49,225 nucleotides of DNA from contig JAJDCX010000057.1 of NCBI GenBank assembly GCA_029260615.1, positions 1 through 49,225 on the forward strand. The letters are read 5' to 3'. Each line of letters starts with the position of its first letter. The stretch's first letter is position 1. The position numbers and the translations under genes were made by a program. Origin of the DNA: Phycisphaeraceae bacterium (GTDB taxonomy: Bacteria; Planctomycetota; Phycisphaerae; Phycisphaerales; Phycisphaeraceae). The notes under the pieces are model-generated. The model had not been told where the DNA came from. It searched no databases and saw nothing but the letters and a program-made list of their open reading frames with translations. Of the stretch, positions 49,066 through 49,225 are shown piece after piece.

Positions 49066-49225
49066 TTAGAGCAGTGGGGAAAAAAGCGAGGCAACGCCCT
49101 CGGCGTACTGTTTGACGACTGGTCGTTTGCGCCAGGCGCTCAGGACGACGGGCTCGGACTGGTTGAGGTAGTGTTGCTGTGCGAAGCGCAGGTGCTGGGT
49201 GACCTGTTGGCCGTAGAGCAGGACG
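49066..49225 (-). CDS. Cardiolipin synthase, C-terminal end (partial)
   Basis: A frame reading in from the right edge on the minus strand and ending in TAA (complement of 49066-49068) gives 52 residues: YGQQVTQHLRFAQQHYLNQS, then a Trp-Arg-Lys-Arg-Pro stretch, and it closes in LFSPLL. A conserved SE, W..RP and terminal FSPLL are typical of the end of phospholipase D-type cardiolipin synthases. The two HKD catalytic motifs would lie outside the window. Assignment rests on this tail only. Confidence 0.7.
   Translation of the reverse strand, partial: VLLYGQQVTQHLRFAQQHYLNQSEPVVLSAWRKRPVVKQYAEGVASLFSPLL

Overview
The window looks like a piece of a planctomycete chromosome, most likely from the class Phycisphaerae. 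GC content is high, GTG and TTG starts are frequent, and genes often overlap by ATGA or GTGA. Three things point to this group. One is a MoxR / DUF58 / BatA-like / DUF4159 cluster. Another is a PEP-CTERM sorting signal together with two PEP-CTERM-associated exopolysaccharide genes. The third is a full-length gltBD pair next to spmAB genes in what is presumably a non-sporulating lineage. Species cannot be named from sequence reading alone.

Layout. Positions 1-2563 hold an overlapping envelope O-acylation operon: the tail of an unknown gene, an MBOAT acyltransferase, a DltX-like microprotein ending FFYQGF, and an SGNH-type partner. From 3132 to 13013 lies the MoxR ATPase, DUF58, two VWA membrane proteins, a large coiled-coil membrane protein and DUF4159. 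From 13183 to 21413 come a C45-family hydrolase, a class III aminotransferase, a stand-alone GNAT, agmatine deiminase and N-carbamoylputrescine amidase (agmatine to putrescine), an S66 L,D-carboxypeptidase and a lipoprotein DacB. From 21449 to 28443 are spmA/spmB, a PEP-CTERM-type polysaccharide deacetylase and glycosyltransferase, a PrcB-like lipoprotein, trmB and an aminotransferase. From 28584 to 36824 are a GH16-like secreted enzyme, thrS with its leader, a parallel beta-helix protein, a PEP-CTERM protein, a TrkA-N protein and a TlpA-like thioredoxin. From 36873 to 44033 is LysR-gltB-gltD on the minus strand. The rest is a glycosyltransferase, a secreted protein of unknown function, a second DacB, a HAD phosphatase and the C-terminal end of a cardiolipin synthase.

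The most striking signal is upstream of thrS. A 27-codon ORF (29567-29650) contains eight consecutive Thr codons and eleven in total. It is followed by a strong intrinsic terminator (29679-29706). A 13-bp antiterminator can be drawn that excludes the terminator, and an earlier 5-bp hairpin can be drawn that would pre-empt the antiterminator. This is the layout of classical ribosome-mediated attenuation, here controlling threonyl-tRNA synthetase. The thrS gene also carries an internal segment of about 48% GC that is longer than expected for the family.

Other structure not explained by genes includes two families of intergenic hairpin repeats whose arms co-vary (three copies each), degenerate CACGGAG-like and GCAGAT-like repeats, Pro/Ala/Ser-rich in-frame inserts in several enzymes, and a 33.9-36.8 kb block whose G/C strand bias is opposite to that of the rest of the window. 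No rRNA, tRNA, CRISPR array, transposase or prophage gene was seen.
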